DNA from: Boseongicola sp. H5
GTDB taxonomy: Bacteria > Pseudomonadota > Alphaproteobacteria > Rhodobacterales > Rhodobacteraceae
Direction: 5' to 3'
NCBI GenBank assembly: GCA_020622165.1
Contig: JACNMN010000020.1
Coordinates: 1-32,208, forward strand
DNA: 32,208 nt
Below are positions 14,222 through 22,902 of the stretch, piece by piece. The notes under the pieces are model-generated. The model saw nothing but the letters and a program-made list of their open reading frames with translations, was not told the DNA's origin and did no database searches. Position 1 is the first letter of the stretch. Every line of letters begins with the position of its first letter. Made by a program: the position numbers and the translations under genes.

Positions 14222-14724
14222 CAGCCGAACCTTTCGTTTGCCTGAAGAGCGCTCCAATGATGCGCGAAGTCACGCAGACCTACTATTCTTCATCCACCGC
14301 CCAACGCCATTATGCATACCCACATTGCTCGGTGTCAGATTCTCTATATTAACCGCAGAATATCAAAGGGGCGAGATATGCGATGGCGGAGGATTTCCGT
14401 GAAGGGACGACGAATGGCGGCTTTGGAGCGCTGCGCCGCCGCATTGACGACCAACATTTAAGGACCGCTTTGGGCCGTGTGCGGCAGCCCCTTGGGCCTT
14501 GATGCTAAAGGATGCTGCGCCCGCTCCTAGGTCTGGTACGAGCCCACTTTGACTCATGCTGCAGGGTGCGCGAATGTCGGCTTCGGTGTTCAGCATGCGG
14601 CCGGACGTTTCTTTTCAGGCGTTTGGAAAGCTGACGATCTCTGCGAAGCGGTCAAACCGTTTCCAGCTCGCGTCTTTCATGGTTGCACTCGCGCAAGATC
14701 ATGCCCTTGTGGTATGCGCCGAGC
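14222..14724. other. intergenic region without recognisable gene
   Basis: This 500-base gap separates the divergent HNH and VOC genes. Frames are short and lack protein-like composition or ribosome sites. It must hold both promoters. Part of it (about 14380-14600) looks like degenerate non-coding sequence. Confidence 0.45.
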
Positions 14725-15195
14725 ATGACACACGAAGAACAGTTCCGAACCGATCCCGATCACTGGTCCGTCTTGGTACCGGAAATGTTGGTGCGCGACC
14801 TGCCTAGCTCGCTCGTTTTCTACCTTGATCTCTTGGGATTCACCGAGAGGTTTGGCCGCCCGGAAGACGGCTTCGTCTACATCGAGATGGGGCATGCGCA
14901 GATTATGCTGGAGGCAATGCCAGACGATGTCTCCAACGCTTGGGTTACGGGCGCGCTTTCACACCCGTTAGGTCGAGGCCTGAACCTTCAGATTGAAGTC
15001 GTCGACGTGAGAGCAATCCATGACCGGCTCATCGGCGCTGGCATCGCTCTTTTTCGTCCGCTCCGCCGGTCGTGGTATCGTGAGGACCAGCACGAGAACG
15101 GCCAGGACGAGTTCTTAGTTCAAGACCCTGACGGCTACCTACTACGCTTCATGCAGCACGTTGGCAGCCGTCCTGCCTCGCCTACTTCGGAATGA
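14725..15195 (+). CDS. VOC-family protein, bleomycin-resistance-like
   Basis: The 156-residue protein has the glyoxalase/bleomycin-resistance fold pattern: VLVPEMLVRDLPSSLVFYLD followed by LLGFTERFGRPEDGFVYIEM and GHAQIMLEAMP. The second half has GRGLNLQIEVVDVRAIHDRL, then FLVQDPDGYLLRFMQ. Members bind glycopeptide antibiotics of the bleomycin type as dimers, or act as metal-dependent dioxygenases or lyases. Length and absence of other domains favour the drug-binding type, but substrate cannot be read from sequence. ATG 14725 is chosen because the family's first strand follows soon after; upstream in-frame starts lack support. It ends 2 bases before the LysE remnant, on the opposite strand. 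Confidence 0.8.
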   Translation: MTHEEQFRTDPDHWSVLVPEMLVRDLPSSLVFYLDLLGFTERFGRPEDGFVYIEMGHAQIMLEAMPDDVSNAWVTGALSHPLGRGLNLQIEVVDVRAIHDRLIGAGIALFRPLRRSWYREDQHENGQDEFLVQDPDGYLLRFMQHVGSRPASPTSE

Positions 15196-15196
15196 G

Positions 15197-15772
15197 CTAT
15201 ACGGTCGGTGCTGAACGCAAAAAACGTCTACTGTTTTCGCAGTTCGACAAATGCGAGCCTTGAGTTGCAAACGACGGACGACAGCTCTGTCCGGCTCTGC
15301 CGACCTCGGGCTGCGCATCGATCTCACGGACGCGGCGAATGGCCGGTTCGGTGAAGCTGCACTGCGGAAGAAACGCTACAAACAGGATCACCGTCTTTGG
15401 ATTCAGGATTTCGACGGTGACACTCTGCCAGAAAGTGGCGACTTCTGTTTTCATCGTTGCGATTTTGATTGGTGATGTAAATGGTTCGGACCTTCTAAAT
15501 AGCTTGATTCCAAGATAGCAAAGATAGGTGGCTCCAATCAGCTTTACGGCAAGATAGAGCGTCGGGACGGCCTGAAAAACAATCGCCAGACCCAGGGCCG
15601 CCGAAGCGACATGGACGTATCCACCGACATGGATACCGAGAGCAGACATGCAACCCGCGCGTTTACCTTGAGAGATCGTCCGTGCCGTCGTGTAGAGCAT
15701 GGCCGGGCCGGGTATCCATGCAAAGAGCAGTGTCGCAAGGAAGAATGCGACGAACTGACTATTGTCAGTCAA
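15197..15772 (-). pseudogene. LysE/RhtB-type exporter, C-terminus lost
   Basis: The first 140 residues are a normal LysE-family translocator: FFLATLLFAWIPGPAMLYTT, LGIHVGGYVHVASAALGLAI, a following LIGATYLCYLGIKLF, then VTVEILNPKTVILFVAFLPQ. These inner-membrane proteins export amino acids or related metabolites. After FVAFLPQ the hydrophobic C-terminal helices are replaced by about 50 unrelated, mostly hydrophilic residues, so the gene seems joined to non-coding sequence near 15350. It starts with TTG, with no clear ribosome site, 13 bases after dnaE2 on the same strand. It is probably non-functional. Confidence 0.65.
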
Positions 15773-15785
15773 AACTGTTGGTCAG

Positions 15786-18700
15786 CTAGTGAAAATCTCG
15801 GGATCTGGGAATGATCTGCACATCGCGCGGATGTCTATGGGTGTTGTCTGGTAATGGCTTGCGTACCTCGTCCGCGTGAGCAAGCGGCACTTCCATAACT
15901 TCCCCCGAAAGCCGGTTCAGCGCATCACTTCGATCCGTCAGGTGATGTGCAACCACATGGATCACATCGGCGTCACGCTGCACGATGCCACGGACATCCA
16001 GCAATCGCGCTTGCATGATCGGTTTGCGATAGGCCTCCATAACCTTGGACCAGATTACAAGATTGGCAACACCGGTCTCATCCTCCAGCGTGATGAAACA
16101 CACGCCCTTGGCGCTGCCGGGACGCTGACGAACCAAGACCAGCCCGGCAAGAGAAATTGCCTGCCCATTGCGCATAGTTTTCAGCTCAGCAGCGGGGCGA
16201 TACCCCTGCCGGGACATACTGGCGCGCAAGAAGGACATTGGATGCGCCTTGAGGGATAGGCGTAGTGTCTGATAATCTGCCACCACATGCTCGCAGATGG
16301 GCATTTGCGGCAAGGCAAACACAGTCTCGTATCCCTCATCCCGGTGATCGGCAAACAGCGGCAAATCGGGCGCATCACGCAGCGCCCGCGTGTCCCACAG
16401 CGCCTGCCTGCGGTCCAGCCCGATCGATCGGAACGCATCCGCCGCGGCCAGTTTGCGCATCGTGCCTGCGTCAACCTTGGCACGGATCTTTAGATCTTTC
16501 ACATCAGCGAAAGGGGTGCTGCGCACCTGCACAATCCGTTCGGCAGCGGCCTGTGGCACCCCATCCACCTGCCGAAAACCCAGACGCACGGCAAATACGC
16601 CGGGCCGGATCGGCTCCAAAGTGTTGTCCCAGGCACTGTAATTGATGTCCGGCACCCGCACCTCGACACCGTGCTCACGCGCATCGCGCACGATCTGGGC
16701 GGGTGCATAAAAGCCCATCGGCTGCGCATTCAGCAAGGCGGCGCAGAACACATCCGGATAGTGGCACTTGATCCAGCTGGAGATGTAGACCAGATGCGCA
16801 AAGCTGGCTGCATGGCTTTCGGGAAAGCCATAGTCACCAAAGCCTTTGATCTGATTGAAGCAGCGCAGGGCGAACTCAGGATCATAGCCGCGACCAATCA
16901 TCCGCCCGACCATTTTCTCCTCCAGATCGCCGATAGTGCCTCGGGACCGGAACGTCGCCATTGCCTTGCGCAGCTCATTGGCCTCCTGTGGCGAAAACTC
17001 GGCGGCAACCATGGCGATTTTCATCGCCTGCTCCTGAAAGATCGGCACGCCATTGGTGCGACCCAGAATATGTTTTAGCTCATCCGGATCATGATCCGGC
17101 CCGGGGGGAGGGTATTCCACTGGCTCCTTCCCGCTGCGACGGCGCAGGTAGGGATGCACCATATCGCCCTGAATAGGGCCGGGGCGCACGATGGCCACTT
17201 GAATAACAAGGTCATAGAAGGTGCGGGGTTTCAGTCGGGGCAACATGTTCATCTGAGCGCGGCTTTCCACTTGAAACGTGCCTAGGCTGTCCCCCTTGCA
17301 GAGCATGTCATAAACCGCTTTGTCTTCTTTGGGGACGGTAGCCAGATCGAACTGCTTGCCATGATGTGCGTCGATCAGATCAAACGCCTTGCGAATACAG
17401 GTCAGCATCCCCAGCGCCAGAACGTCCACTTTCAGAATGCGCAATTCGTTAATGTCGTCCTTGTCCCATTCGATGAAACTGCGGTCGGCCATGGCGCCAG
17501 TGCCAATCGGTACCGTCCGGGTCAGTGGCGTTTCAGTCAGGATAAACCCGCCCACATGCTGGCTGAGATGGCGGGGCATTCCAATCATCTGATCGGCCAG
17601 CTTGATGGTGCGCGCCATCAGCGGGTCACGCAAATCAATGCCAGCCTCTTTCGCCTCGCGTTCGCCGACTTCGCGACCCCAACTGCCCCAGATCGTTTTG
17701 GCCAGCGCTGCGGTGATATCTTGGGAAAGCCCCATAACCTTGCCCACCTCGCGCACAGCCATGCGTGGGCGATAATGGATCACGGTGGCACAGAGTCCCG
17801 CCCGGTCACGGCCATATTTTTCATAGATATGCTGGATCACCTCCTCACGCCGTTCATGTTCAAAATCCACATCGATATCAGGCGGCTCGATCCGCTCTTC
17901 CGAGATAAACCGTTCGAACAGGAGATCATTTTTCCCCGGATCCACAGCGGTGATGCCAAGTACATAACACACTGCCGAGTTGGCGGCTGATCCCCGTCCT
18001 TGGCACAGGATCGGCGGGTTGCACCTACGGCGGGCAAACTGGATGATATCGAAAATGGTCAGGAAATACTGCGCGATATCCAGCTTGTCGATCAGGGCCA
18101 GTTCCTTGTTTAGCGTCGCGCGGACGGTGTTTGGCACGCCCTCCGGGTAATGTTCGGCAGCACCCTTCCAGGTCAGTTCGGTCAGATACTCCTGTGGCCC
18201 GCGACCTTCGGGGATCGACTCTTGCGGATATTCATACGACAGCTCGCGCAGGTCAAAGCGACAAGCATCGGCCACGTCCCGTGCGGCACGGATCGCATGC
18301 GGCCAGTCGGCAAACAGGCGGATCATCTGGGCGGGTGATTTCAAATGACGTTCAGCATTGGCCTCAAGCAGAAACCCGGCCTGCGTGATCGTGGTTTTGT
18401 GCAGAATACAGGTCATCACATCTTGCAGGGGCCGCCGCTCGGGCGCGTGATAATGGACATCGTTGGTGGCGAGAATGGACAGGCCATGCGCACAGGCCAG
18501 CCGGTCCAGCCTGTTGATCCGCGCGCGGTCATCGCCCCGGTAAAGATAGCTGGCCGCGATATGGCGCAGGGTTGGCAGCGCATGGACCAGGCGGCCTAGT
18601 CGGGCGGCAAAGGACGCGATATCCGCGTCCGGGATCGCGATCAGTTGCACACCTGCCGCATGAGCCACCAACTCCTCCAGCGTAATTTGGCAGGCACCCT

Positions 18701-19088
18701 TCTTCTGCCAATTCCCTTGTACATCCTGCATCTTGCCTTTGGACAACAACATGCAAAGCCGCCCATAGGCATCGCGATCCTGCGGGTAGGCCAAAAACGC
18801 ATCCCCGCTGATCAGTTGCAGACGGCAACCTATGACAGGACGGAGGTGTGCTTTCAAAGCTGCCGCATGCAGGCGCACGACTCCGGCCATGGTGTTGAGG
18901 TCAGCCACGCCGATGGCATCATATCCCTGCGCCCAGGCGGTGGCCGACAAATCGACGGCATCTGACGCGCCGCGCAGAAAGGAAAAACAGGTGGTGATGC
19001 CCAGCTCGACAAAATCGGCGCGCGGATTGGGGCTAAATCCTTCGTCATTCAACGTGCGCCTCGGGTGCTGGTTGTCCATGTCCGGCAT
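15786..19088 (-). CDS. dnaE2: error-prone DNA polymerase DnaE2 (ImuC)
   Basis: This 1100-residue C-family polymerase is of the DnaE2 type. The N-terminal PHP domain reads FVELGITTCFSFLRGASDAV and continues GYDAIGVADLNTMAGVVRLH. The polymerase core has the catalytic PPDIDVDFEHERREEV near residue 405. The HhH and OB-fold parts follow (ISLAGLVLVRQRPGSAKGVC), and the family-typical end HPRDVQIIPRSRDFH is intact. DnaE2 extends past lesions, together with ImuA and ImuB and the beta clamp, and causes damage-induced mutation. I start it at ATG 19088, whose A is the last base of the imuB TGA (TGATG), so it is translationally coupled. The LexA box at 21224 should control the whole unit. Confidence 0.95.
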   Translation of the reverse strand: MPDMDNQHPRRTLNDEGFSPNPRADFVELGITTCFSFLRGASDAVDLSATAWAQGYDAIGVADLNTMAGVVRLHAAALKAHLRPVIGCRLQLISGDAFLAYPQDRDAYGRLCMLLSKGKMQDVQGNWQKKGACQITLEELVAHAAGVQLIAIPDADIASFAARLGRLVHALPTLRHIAASYLYRGDDRARINRLDRLACAHGLSILATNDVHYHAPERRPLQDVMTCILHKTTITQAGFLLEANAERHLKSPAQMIRLFADWPHAIRAARDVADACRFDLRELSYEYPQESIPEGRGPQEYLTELTWKGAAEHYPEGVPNTVRATLNKELALIDKLDIAQYFLTIFDIIQFARRRCNPPILCQGRGSAANSAVCYVLGITAVDPGKNDLLFERFISEERIEPPDIDVDFEHERREEVIQHIYEKYGRDRAGLCATVIHYRPRMAVREVGKVMGLSQDITAALAKTIWGSWGREVGEREAKEAGIDLRDPLMARTIKLADQMIGMPRHLSQHVGGFILTETPLTRTVPIGTGAMADRSFIEWDKDDINELRILKVDVLALGMLTCIRKAFDLIDAHHGKQFDLATVPKEDKAVYDMLCKGDSLGTFQVESRAQMNMLPRLKPRTFYDLVIQVAIVRPGPIQGDMVHPYLRRRSGKEPVEYPPPGPDHDPDELKHILGRTNGVPIFQEQAMKIAMVAAEFSPQEANELRKAMATFRSRGTIGDLEEKMVGRMIGRGYDPEFALRCFNQIKGFGDYGFPESHAASFAHLVYISSWIKCHYPDVFCAALLNAQPMGFYAPAQIVRDAREHGVEVRVPDINYSAWDNTLEPIRPGVFAVRLGFRQVDGVPQAAAERIVQVRSTPFADVKDLKIRAKVDAGTMRKLAAADAFRSIGLDRRQALWDTRALRDAPDLPLFADHRDEGYETVFALPQMPICEHVVADYQTLRLSLKAHPMSFLRASMSRQGYRPAAELKTMRNGQAISLAGLVLVRQRPGSAKGVCFITLEDETGVANLVIWSKVMEAYRKPIMQARLLDVRGIVQRDADVIHVVAHHLTDRSDALNRLSGEVMEVPLAHADEVRKPLPDNTHRHPRDVQIIPRSRDFH

Positions 19089-20620
19089 CAGGCAAACATA
19101 CCGTGCACAAACCAACGCGGATCGCCGCCGCGCCCATCTCCATGCAACCCTTCGCGATAGAGCCACAGGCGCTTGCCGCTTTGATCTTCGATCTTGAAGT
19201 AATCCCTCAGACGTGTGCTTGGGCGGTCATGCCACCATTCCGGTGCAATCCTTTCTGGTCCCGCGTAGCGCGTGACACGATGGGTCAATCTGCGCCAGAT
19301 GAACTGCACGGGCGGGCCTTCTGGCACAGCATAAAGCACGCGTACTTCCTCAGGCACGCGCAGTAAGCGGATCGGCCGTTCTCGCAGAGCTGGCGCTGCC
19401 GCATCCTTGGGACTGCGCAGGGCAGGGACAGCCATTTCGGCGCGTTCGGGAATATGGCTGGCGCGTAGACTGGGGCGCTTGACGGCATCAGGCCCGAATC
19501 TGGCCGATAGCCGGTCGATCAGATGTGGCAGCGGCAGGCTCTCATCAGCCGTTCCATCAAGACGGTGCTGGGTCAACGCGATCTCTTCGACTACATCCGC
19601 CTCAAGCGTGATCAGATCAAAGCCAAAGCCGGGGTTGATCCGTTCCAGCTTGTCATCGAAGAGGCGGCGTAGGTGATTGGCATCGCGACTGGCGGCCGAG
19701 GTGGCAGCATTGATCCGGTTCACCTCCCCATCGGTGCGATAGACACTCAGGTACAGACGACGACAGCCAAGGCCTCGATGAGCAAGCTGGGCACAGAGAT
19801 CAGTACAAAGATCTGATAGATAGGCGGTTGGGTCCTGAATGGGTTCGGGTAGACGGATTTTGGCGATAATCCTTGGTGCCGCGTCCTGGCTGGCCACGGG
19901 TTCGCTCAGATCACCCATCGCCTGATCCAGCCGCATAAGCGGGTTGGCCGTCAGATCGCTCCGCGCAAACCGTCGGGTCAGGGCCAGGCGCGGCACCTCC
20001 GCAATCGCGCCGATGGTTTTCAGCCCAAGCCGGCGCAAGAGCTGCAAGGTGTCCCCCCGGAGCCGCAACGCATCAATAGGCAAAGGGGCCAACATTTCCG
20101 CGATTTGATCTCCTGCACAGATCGCGCGCACCGGACCATATCGCGCCAGCGCCCAAGCCGCGCCCCATGTGGGGGCCACAGCCAGTTGCGCGCTGAGACC
20201 CAGATAAGACAGGCGCGTCTCCATCTCGATCAACATCGCGACCTCACCGCCCAAAAGGTGATCCGCGCCCGTGGTCTCAAGAATCAGACCATCGGCCCCA
20301 TCCATCACCGTCCAAGGACACCAGCGCCGCGCCCAGAGCATCAAGCGTTCCAGCGCGGCTTTATCGCCTGCTACATCTGCGTATTCGACGCGCAAGTCAG
20401 GGTGGATCGCCTTGATATCCACCACGCGCGCGCCCTTGGTGGCCCCGGCTAGCCGGGCCGCACGATTGGTCGCGTGGATTACCGGACCATGCGCGCCCTC
20501 AGTCGCCAGAACCATGGCCACATCATCGGGTGGCGCGGTGTCTGTGCGCGCCATCGCCCTTTGCCATCGCTCCATTGCGAAATGGGGCAGTGAGATCGAC
20601 ACGATCCGTCGTTTGATCAT
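19088..20620 (-). CDS. imuB: ImuB, Y-family polymerase-like SOS protein
   Basis: This 510-residue protein starts with MIKRRIVSISLPHFAMERWQ, the usual ImuB N-terminus; an in-frame extension upstream to 20761 is not family-like. The palm region has DGADGLILETTGADHLLGGE near residue 115, where active Y-family polymerases carry acidic catalytic residues. ImuB is considered catalytically dead and serves as a hub that links DnaE2 to the beta clamp and ImuA. The helix-hairpin-helix-type part (LRRLGLKTIGAIAEVPRLAL) and the C-terminal tail (RDYFKIEDQSGKRLWLYREG) are present. Its start lies 98 bases inside imuA, a long overlap, and its stop overlaps the dnaE2 start. Confidence 0.92.
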   Translation of the reverse strand: MIKRRIVSISLPHFAMERWQRAMARTDTAPPDDVAMVLATEGAHGPVIHATNRAARLAGATKGARVVDIKAIHPDLRVEYADVAGDKAALERLMLWARRWCPWTVMDGADGLILETTGADHLLGGEVAMLIEMETRLSYLGLSAQLAVAPTWGAAWALARYGPVRAICAGDQIAEMLAPLPIDALRLRGDTLQLLRRLGLKTIGAIAEVPRLALTRRFARSDLTANPLMRLDQAMGDLSEPVASQDAAPRIIAKIRLPEPIQDPTAYLSDLCTDLCAQLAHRGLGCRRLYLSVYRTDGEVNRINAATSAASRDANHLRRLFDDKLERINPGFGFDLITLEADVVEEIALTQHRLDGTADESLPLPHLIDRLSARFGPDAVKRPSLRASHIPERAEMAVPALRSPKDAAAPALRERPIRLLRVPEEVRVLYAVPEGPPVQFIWRRLTHRVTRYAGPERIAPEWWHDRPSTRLRDYFKIEDQSGKRLWLYREGLHGDGRGGDPRWFVHGMFA

Positions 20621-21206
20621 AGGCCGCCACCCATGTGCCGGGTTGTCGGTGGCGCGAGCGGAATAGCTCGACCTGCCAACGCGGTGCGCCGGGCGATTTG
20701 GCATCGTCCGGGTTTGGCAGGGAGGGCAAAGAGGCGATCCGCCAGCGATCCCGGGCCGCACTCAGATCGGATTGCGCCGCCCGGCGGATCAGCCAGCAAG
20801 GTATCTGATGATGTTCTGCCTTCAATGCCAGACGCTTTGTCGCTGTGAAATCCAATGCGCGCGGATTGCCCCAGATTTCTCCGATTACGCCAGTCAAGGC
20901 TCGGCAACGCAGCCCTTCTTCCATCGCCCAAAGTACATCTGCGGGCCGGGACAGATCGACCCGGATCACCTGTTGTCCTGAAAGCCCGGACAGGTAGGGG
21001 TCGCCTGCTTCTTTGCGCGACAGCTGATCTTGCACCCACAAGAGTGGTGCGGAATCCTTTGGTAGAGCAGACAGCACAAATCCGACCCCGCTTGTATCCA
21101 TCGATGTGTTCGCGAAGACCTCGGACAATGTGCAAAACGACTTTTGTGCACACGAAGCCCAGCGTTTTCGGGGATCTTTCGGTATGGGAGCCGTACTGCA
21201 CTGCAC
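20523..21206 (-). CDS. imuA: ImuA, RecA-like SOS mutagenesis factor
   Basis: The 227-residue product shows the degenerate RecA-like pattern of alphaproteobacterial ImuA: LSEVFANTSMDTSGVGFVLS, PLLWVQDQLSRKEAGDPYLS, RPADVLWAMEEGLRCRALTG, GEIWGNPRALDFTATKRLAL, and near the end PRWQVELFRSRHRQPGTWVA. ImuA works with ImuB and DnaE2 and modulates RecA. The start is GTG at 21206, only 17 bases from the LexA box, so the first 30 residues are uncertain; ATG 21101 is an alternative but would drop the LSEVF part. It overlaps imuB by 98 bases. Confidence 0.88.
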   Translation of the reverse strand: MQCSTAPIPKDPRKRWASCAQKSFCTLSEVFANTSMDTSGVGFVLSALPKDSAPLLWVQDQLSRKEAGDPYLSGLSGQQVIRVDLSRPADVLWAMEEGLRCRALTGVIGEIWGNPRALDFTATKRLALKAEHHQIPCWLIRRAAQSDLSAARDRWRIASLPSLPNPDDAKSPGAPRWQVELFRSRHRQPGTWVAAYDQTTDRVDLTAPFRNGAMAKGDGAHRHRATR

Positions 21207-21223
21207 AAGTGATTCCGATAAAT

Positions 21224-21238
21224 GTTCACTATATGTTC
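21224..21238 (-). promoter_or_regulatory. LexA (SOS) box of imuA-imuB-dnaE2
   Basis: GTTCACTATATGTTC is an exact GTTC-N7-GTTC match, the LexA operator of alphaproteobacteria. It lies 17 bases upstream of the imuA start and overlaps the expected promoter, so LexA should repress the cassette until DNA damage. Confidence 0.9.
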
Positions 21239-21346
21239 TAGTGTAGTTGGTCAGCCTTTGACAACATCGTATTCGGATGGCCGTTCAATGCCTGTTTCGG
21301 AGACGCGGCACCGTAACCAATCCCGGCCGGTTCAACGGGCTACGCA

Positions 21347-21374
21347 GCGGCCCCGCCCTGGCGGGCGGGGCCGC
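21347..21374. terminator. strong GC hairpin behind the outer-membrane gene
   Basis: A perfect 12-bp stem (GCGGCCCCGCCC / GGGCGGGGCCGC) with a 4-base loop lies 15 bases after the end of the beta-barrel gene (minus strand). It has no T-tract, which is common in GC-rich alphaproteobacteria. Confidence 0.6.
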
Positions 21375-21389
21375 GTCGCATCACAGCGC

Positions 21390-21944
21390 TCAGAACCGAT
21401 AGTTGATGCCCAACGAGACAGCATTGCTGCGCAGGTTGAGGTCGGTGTCGCGATAATCGAAGATGACACGCTCAAAGCTGAGATTTGTGAACACATTTTC
21501 GGTCAGCGCGTATTCGGCCCCAATGGCGAACTCTCTGGTGTCGAAATCTAGCGAACCAGTGCCGAAATCATCCGTGCCGCGTCCGATGCGTGCCGTCACA
21601 TATGGCATCGTGCGTCCGACAGAGTACCCCAGCCGCAGGCCGAAAGCCGTGCTGGTCGCGGTGCCGCTGATGGCAGTGGCCGTGGTTCTCTCAGTGCCGG
21701 AATAGCTGTTGCGCCGGTAGCTGATTTCACCGCCGAGCAGAACACCGCCCATGTCGAACAGGTAGCCTGCGGTAAGGGCCGCACCGTTGGAGCTGGCATC
21801 AATGTCGGACGCTGAATCAAAGGAGCTGCTGTCCGTCCGATTTACGCTCAAGCCCACATAGGCACCCGAAAAGTCGGTGGCGTCTTGGGCGTAGACCGGC
21901 GTCATGAGCAGCGCGGCAAGCGCCGCCGGAAGTAGGGATTTCAT
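21390..21944 (-). CDS. outer-membrane beta-barrel protein
   Basis: The 184-residue product begins with a signal peptide (MKSLLPAALAALLMTPVYAQ). The rest has alternating hydrophobic and polar strands such as GAYVGLSVNRTDSSSF, AALTAGYLFDMGGVLLGGEI, TAFGLRLGYSVGRTMPYVTA and FTNLSFERVIFDYR. It ends in NYRF; a terminal Phe is the sorting signal for outer-membrane insertion. It resembles small OmpA/opacity-type 8-strand barrels. Specific function is unknown; surface exposure suggests adhesion, serum or phage interaction. The candidate invertible segment (22010-22167) begins 66 bases upstream of the ATG and may carry its promoter. A strong hairpin follows the gene. Confidence 0.88.
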   Translation of the reverse strand: MKSLLPAALAALLMTPVYAQDATDFSGAYVGLSVNRTDSSSFDSASDIDASSNGAALTAGYLFDMGGVLLGGEISYRRNSYSGTERTTATAISGTATSTAFGLRLGYSVGRTMPYVTARIGRGTDDFGTGSLDFDTREFAIGAEYALTENVFTNLSFERVIFDYRDTDLNLRSNAVSLGINYRF

Positions 21945-22009
21945 GTGGTCTCTCCATCAATAGTATGGTGTAGACCGTTGTTTCCAAGACGCTTTCCCTG
22001 CCGTTACCC

Positions 22010-22036
22010 TGAAACACTATTGCGAATAGTGTACTA
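22010..22036 (-). repeat. 27-bp dyad site 1, inverted copy of site 2
   Basis: Centre ACACTATT-GCG-AATAGTGT is an 8-bp perfect inverted repeat. Read on the minus strand, the 27-base unit matches site 2 (22141-22167) in 22 positions, including an uninterrupted 14-base block (ACACTATTCGCAAT) and TGTTTCA. Read in direct orientation it matches in only 19. Confidence 0.75.
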
Positions 22037-22140
22037 TCATGAAGGTCCAAGGTGTTGACGGGCTTGTGGTTGCGCACCGCATCGGCTAGCGTCCGCTCAC
22101 AACCAGCTAAGCCGTTGTAGATGAACGCTTAATGGGCCGC

Positions 22141-22167
22141 TGAAACACTATTCGCAATTCTGTTTCA
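22141..22167 (+). repeat. 27-bp dyad site 2 near the recombinase gene
   Basis: The unit has outer arms TGAAACA / TGTTTCA and the core ACACTATTCGCAAT shared with site 1 in opposite orientation. Arms of about 10 bases around a 7-base spacer (TTCGCAA; site 1 has the reverse complement TTGCGAA) fit the core sites of tyrosine recombinases. It lies 43 bases upstream of the small recombinase start. Confidence 0.75.
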
Positions 22168-22210
22168 CTGCGGCCACACCTCACACCTTGCGGCGTAATC
22201 AACCAGTCCC

Positions 22211-22810
22211 ATGCTGTCCCCACATCGCGACGCGCCATCGGCCTCATTGATGAGGCTCTATGATGACCGCGCCCAACGCCTCTACATCAACACCGAGGAG
22301 CGCGCGCGGTTTATTGCGGCCGCCCAGACCGAAAGCCCGCAGCAGCGCGCCTTTGCGTTGACGCTTCTCCATACCGGCTGCCGCTTGTCCGAAGCGCGCG
22401 CGCTCACCCCGGCATCGCTGCAACTGGACGCCAGGCTGATTTCCATTCGCAGTCTCAAAAAGCGTGCGATCCATCATATGCGTGAAGTGCCCATTCCCGA
22501 TGAGCTCGTCACGGTGCTTGGGGCGCTGACCAACACGCCCGACTGTCCTCTCTGGCATATCAGGGGCGCACCTGTGCCCCGCGTCACCGCCTATCGGTGG
22601 GTCAAATCCGTCATGGCGACCGCTGACATCACCGGCGCACAGGCCTGTCCGAAGGGCCTCCGACACGGCTATGGCATCCATGCCATCAAATGCGGCGTGC
22701 CGCTGAATATGCTGCAAAAATGGCTCGGCCACGCCTCGATGAGCACGACCGCCATCTACACCAATGCCCTGGGCGCGGATGAGTTGGCGATTGCCGAGCG
22801 GATGTGGTGA
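22211..22810 (+). CDS. small tyrosine recombinase (FimB/FimE-sized)
   Basis: This 199-residue protein consists of only the catalytic domain of a tyrosine recombinase. The catalytic residues visible are Arg58 (HTGCRLSEARAL), Arg151 (PKGLRHGYGIHAI), His174 (WLGHASMSTT) and Tyr183 (AIYTNALG); the first His of the usual HxxR box is replaced (PKGLR). There is no SAM-like core-binding domain, the same architecture and length as the FimB/FimE inversion recombinases. It is divergent from the outer-membrane gene, with two inverted dyad sites between them, which suggests it inverts that segment. Alternative: a resolvase-like or integrase relative with a different target. The start at ATG 22211 has no strong ribosome site. 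Confidence 0.85.
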   Translation: MLSPHRDAPSASLMRLYDDRAQRLYINTEERARFIAAAQTESPQQRAFALTLLHTGCRLSEARALTPASLQLDARLISIRSLKKRAIHHMREVPIPDELVTVLGALTNTPDCPLWHIRGAPVPRVTAYRWVKSVMATADITGAQACPKGLRHGYGIHAIKCGVPLNMLQKWLGHASMSTTAIYTNALGADELAIAERMW

Positions 22811-22852
22811 GGAATGTAGCTGTTTGGCAGCGATGATCTGAGCGCCAATAAT

Positions 22853-22902
22853 AGGGTGGCCAGACTGTGCACGCCTGACCACCCTGCTCCTGAGATCAGG
22901 AG
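22853..22902. terminator. hairpins between convergent recombinase and AlpA genes
   Basis: An 11-bp stem with one mismatch (AGGGTGGCCAG at 22853-22863, CTGACCACCCT at 22875-22885) is followed by the perfect CTCCTGA-GA-TCAGGAG (22887-22902), which covers the AlpA stop codon. There is no T-tract; it probably ends transcripts from both sides. Confidence 0.5.

Noticed and set aside
22010-22167. Direct repeats of an ordinary operator
   Set aside because: The direct alignment is weaker (19 of 27) than the inverted one (22 of 27), and no regulator gene is adjacent; still possible, so listed as the main alternative to the inversion model.
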